50,120 nt of DNA from Bacteroidota bacterium. Its GTDB lineage: Bacteria; Bacteroidota; Rhodothermia; Rhodothermales; UBA10348. This document shows, in pieces, positions 47,516-50,120 of the stretch; the stretch's first letter is position 1, and the number at the start of each line of letters is the position of its first letter. Position numbers and translations under genes: made by a program. The DNA lies in assembly GCA_029262775.1 (NCBI GenBank), contig JAJCYR010000101.1, positions 1-50,120 on the forward strand, in the 5' to 3' direction. Below the pieces are notes generated by a model, which saw only the letters and a program-made list of their open reading frames with translations, was not told the origin of the DNA and did no database searches.

Positions 47516-49999
47516 CATGGACCGGGAGGTTGTGGACGTCGAGGTTTCCAGGCGGTAGAGGTATACTCCGCTTGAGAGTGGTCCGGGCTCGAATACGGCG
47601 ATATGTGAGCCCGCCGCCTGTGGCTGGTCGACCAGTGTGCTGACCTTCCTGCCGAGTAAGTCGTAGACCGCGAGCGTCACGTGGTCGGGACGCGCCAGCT
47701 GGTACTCAACCGTGGTTCGAGTTGAAAATGGATTCGGCCAGTTGTGCGACAGAGTTACCGATTCAGGTAGTGCGCCTTCGTCATCCGTGCTCGTGAAGGT
47801 GAATGCCCGGTCGGAAAATGTAGCCCGGATGGGGACACTGTACCCTTCGAAAATCAGGTTTCCGGACCCATCGTTGATGGTATTGAACGAACCCCAGCTG
47901 AAATCCGTAGACCCTGTGCCACCGAACGGGAAGTAGAGGCTTCCAGGATTGTCCGCTCCTGAAAAGGCGCTCATGCCGACAAAGAGATGGTTGTCATCGG
48001 TTCCTGAGTTTTCAATACTGACAAAAAAAGTTTCCCCGAGCTGCTGGATTTCCTCTTCAAACGCCGTCAGGTCGATTTCATGAAAGGTCAGCTGCGGGAC
48101 GTCCATCTGCGTGATGTCGCTGACGTCAAGCGAGAGGACTTCCTGGCCGGGAAGCGGGGTGGCACCTCCGTCAGACGTATACAGTCGGAGGCGGAAGTCC
48201 TGGGTGCTGGACTGGGTCTGTCCGAATATCGACAGGTAGTACATAGCGACCGATATGGACTCCAACCGCATGTCTGCAGGTGTCACGAACCGGTTCGCAA
48301 ATCGCGAAGTTACCGGCAGCTGTCCGTCATCGAGGGAAAAACCAGTCAGGAGTGTCTGTCCACCTGATTGTTCGGTCAGGATTTCGCCATCATCATATGT
48401 GACGTTCTGGAACGTGATCTGATTCTGTATGGGCATCCAGGAGGCGCCGTACGTAAAGCTTGCCGACTGATTCGTGCCGACCGTTATGTCGGCATGCGGT
48501 ACGACCAGCGTTACCGACTCAAAATCGCCCGTGACAAGGGTACCTTCTCCATTCATGTCGGCGTCCACGACGCTTACAGGCCCGGAGGCGGGGTCAAGAA
48601 CCAATACCGGCATGAGATGATCGGGATTGGTCGGGGTCGTGGTTGTCAGGTTGATCGTGAAGTCGCCCACGTTTTCCCAGCGCACGTACTCGACGCTTCC
48701 TGGACGGAGGCTCCGACCGGTCACGGGCGTGTTGGTGCCAGCTGTGCCATCGATGAGCAGAATATTGCTTGCCCTGACGAATGCGTACTGATCCTCCAGG
48801 TGTCCGTAGTTTTCGGCTACATTCCGATCGTTGATCAGGTTGGCCACGTGAAAGCCCTGGATGAATGTCTTAAGCGTATTCTGCCCGTCGCCATCCGTTA
48901 GCGAGTTGAGTTGCAGCAGGTAATTGCCGGCGTTGAGTCCGGTCGATCTCGAAAGAGCCCCCGTTTCCAGAACACCTACCCGCTCGCTGAAATAACTCGT
49001 GAACAGTCCCGCCCGTTGGTAGTCTTCGCCTCCGGGGCCTCCAAACTGGGGAGAGGGCCGAAAGTCCATGAACGGGCGCGCCCGCTCCGACGGGCTGGAG
49101 AGGTAGTTGATGGGACGCGCCGTGAACCCGTTCTGTACTTCGGCCCACTCTGCGAGTCCCTCGTCCACGAAGGCCGCATCTCCCGCGTTGACACGTGCAA
49201 AAATAAGGTGTTGATACTCGTGCGCCAGCGTTTGCTGCACCGAAGACTGGTCGCGCCGCACTCCAGTCGAGCTGAACATGCCGGGCATGACATCAATGTG
49301 GATCATATCGCGCGTGTTGCCTGAGCCACCTGAGAGGTCCGACGGATCAAAAAACCCGAGCACTGCACTGAAATTTCCTGCCGACGGATCGAAAAAGTCC
49401 TGGATGTCATGCAGCATGATGTCGGTCTTGCCGTCACCGTCAACGTTCGGCGGCGGACCGAAGATCTGCTCATCGTTCAGGATGATTCCCTGGTTGGAAT
49501 TGAATGAGCCGGCCGGGGTCTGCGTCCCGAGCGCGAGCGCCATCTGGTCCAGATCGGCCTGTTCCACCGGGCCATTCGGGGCCAATTGGGCCGTCTGTAC
49601 CCAGAGATTGAACGCCTCGTGCTCCACGGTCAGCGTAAAATCTACCGGGATATAATCGCTCGTGCGCAGATTGAATACGTGGAATATCTGTGCCTGTCCG
49701 AGCCCGGCCGCCTGTTCGCCCGATTTGCGTGATGGAAACTGGCCTGCATTGCGCATGGATCTGTATGCGGCCAGTGCCTCCTGTCCCCGCTCCGATTCAA
49801 TAAGCGAGCGCGTAATGTGCAGGGGCACCACGTCATCCATGGCGCCGGTCGCTGCAGGACCCCGTTCTTTGGCACTGTCCGTGGATGGGATGCCCTTCTG
49901 GGGAATACGGTACACATCGAGTACCTGTGCGTGGACGGTCGTGCAACCAGCGATTGCGGCAACCATGACAACGAGTGCGCAAATGAAAGTTTTCGGCAT
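47501..49999 (-). CDS. Secreted HEXXH metallopeptidase-like protein, 832 residues (mirror copy)
   Basis: Same protein as 122-2620: HEYQH site, calcium-site-like motif and T9SS sorting domain. Confidence 0.84.
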   Translation of the reverse strand: MPKTFICALVVMVAAIAGCTTVHAQVLDVYRIPQKGIPSTDSAKERGPAATGAMDDVVPLHITRSLIESERGQEALAAYRSMRNAGQFPSRKSGEQAAGLGQAQIFHVFNLRTSDYIPVDFTLTVEHEAFNLWVQTAQLAPNGPVEQADLDQMALALGTQTPAGSFNSNQGIILNDEQIFGPPPNVDGDGKTDIMLHDIQDFFDPSAGNFSAVLGFFDPSDLSGGSGNTRDMIHIDVMPGMFSSTGVRRDQSSVQQTLAHEYQHLIFARVNAGDAAFVDEGLAEWAEVQNGFTARPINYLSSPSERARPFMDFRPSPQFGGPGGEDYQRAGLFTSYFSERVGVLETGALSRSTGLNAGNYLLQLNSLTDGDGQNTLKTFIQGFHVANLINDRNVAENYGHLEDQYAFVRASNILLIDGTAGTNTPVTGRSLRPGSVEYVRWENVGDFTINLTTTTPTNPDHLMPVLVLDPASGPVSVVDADMNGEGTLVTGDFESVTLVVPHADITVGTNQSASFTYGASWMPIQNQITFQNVTYDDGEILTEQSGGQTLLTGFSLDDGQLPVTSRFANRFVTPADMRLESISVAMYYLSIFGQTQSSTQDFRLRLYTSDGGATPLPGQEVLSLDVSDITQMDVPQLTFHEIDLTAFEEEIQQLGETFFVSIENSGTDDNHLFVGMSAFSGADNPGSLYFPFGGTGSTDFSWGSFNTINDGSGNLIFEGYSVPIRATFSDRAFTFTSTDDEGALPESVTLSHNWPNPFSTRTTVEYQLARPDHVTLAVYDLLGRKVSTLVDQPQAAGSHIAVFEPGPLSSGVYLYRLETSTSTTSRSMLLVR

Positions 50000-50010
50000 G
50001 AAGATGGGGT

Positions 50011-50120
50011 CTAGAAGCGTGTTGAAGAATCAGCGTGCACCAAGATGCGAGCGCCGGAATGACAGATGCAAGGCGTCCCGACGCCGAATAGCAGCGCTAT
50101 TCGAAGGAGGGACAACGCAG
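50011..50120. repeat. Terminal segment resembling a dispersed repeat (mirror copy)
   Basis: Mirror of 1-110, with the hairpins at 50072-50085 and 50085-50103. Confidence 0.4.

Larger units (their letters stand above)
25061..50120 (-). repeat. Right arm of window-long inverted repeat
   Basis: Mirror image of 1-25060. It adds no independent sequence. Gene calls on this arm are listed for completeness, and each is the same gene as its partner at 50121-x. Confidence 0.97.

Noticed and set aside
1..50120. A true inverted duplication, fold-back amplicon or hairpin-ended linear replicon
   Set aside because: No divergence over 25 kb per arm, core housekeeping genes, no telomere resolvase or replication gene, and an axis on an ordinary terminator-like stem make a technical artefact far more likely. 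It cannot be fully excluded without reads.
1..50120. CRISPR arrays, tRNA or rRNA genes, insertion sequences, phage genes
   Set aside because: No regularly spaced repeats, RNA gene signatures, transposase, integrase or phage structural genes were seen in either arm.

Overview
Layout: the window is one inverted repeat. Bases 1-25060 (left arm) are mirrored as their reverse complement in 25061-50120 (right arm), with the axis between 25060 and 25061, so position x maps to 50121-x. Every open reading frame in one arm has a partner of the same length and translation in the other (for example 122-2620 and 47501-49999), and the two ends and the centre agree base for base where I compared them. The real information content is therefore about 25 kb. 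A 25-kb fold-back with no divergence, carrying single-copy housekeeping genes (metK, ahcY, purL, acpP, fabF, trxA) and turning exactly at a self-complementary terminator-like hairpin, is most simply an assembly or amplification chimera. The right arm should not be counted as extra gene copies.

Organism: three secreted proteins end in a type IX secretion (T9SS) sorting domain, ribosome binding sites are not evident, and a few promoter-like elements resemble the Bacteroidota -7 box (TAnnTTTG). With the fairly high GC, the seven-iron ferredoxin and the PadR/prefix-domain permease pair, this suggests Bacteroidota in the broad sense, most likely the Rhodothermota/Balneolota side. The lineage is an inference. 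No rRNA, tRNA, CRISPR array, transposase or phage gene was seen.

One arm read from its outer end to the axis: (i) a terminal piece that looks like a dispersed repeat with two hairpins (1-110). (ii) Two paralogous secreted HEXXH metallopeptidase-like proteins (122-2620, 2985-4799) around a small opposite-strand lipoprotein (2606-2932). (iii) A minus-strand operon of a DUF2752 protein, a TM2 protein and a sorbosone-dehydrogenase-like lipoprotein (6648-4827). (iv) The seven-iron ferredoxin fdxA (6708-7049) and a small unknown protein (7366-7067). (v) A minus-strand S-adenosylmethionine cycle cluster: metK, a large T9SS-targeted M36-like metallopeptidase, ahcY (13985-7468). (vi) Divergent from it, acpP-fabF, then padR and an FtsX/MacB-type permease with overlapping stop and start codons (14167-18736). 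(vii) A DUF721 gene, then a cystathionine gamma-synthase-like gene and proline dehydrogenase (18767-21191). (viii) purL-trxA-trxB on the minus strand (24899-21208). (ix) The axis with its hairpin.

How the genes work together: MetK makes SAM, AhcY removes the SAH left after methylation, and the cystathionine gamma-synthase-like enzyme may feed methionine or cysteine synthesis. AcpP and FabF are a fatty-acid elongation pair. TrxA and TrxB form the thioredoxin system. The T9SS cargo proteins are probably surface or secreted peptidases of a protein-degrading organism. No undescribed system stands out. The most notable points are the palindrome itself, the secreted peptidase embedded in the metK-ahcY operon, the paralogous peptidase pair with its overlapping lipoprotein, and a perfect 11-bp dyad in front of padR.
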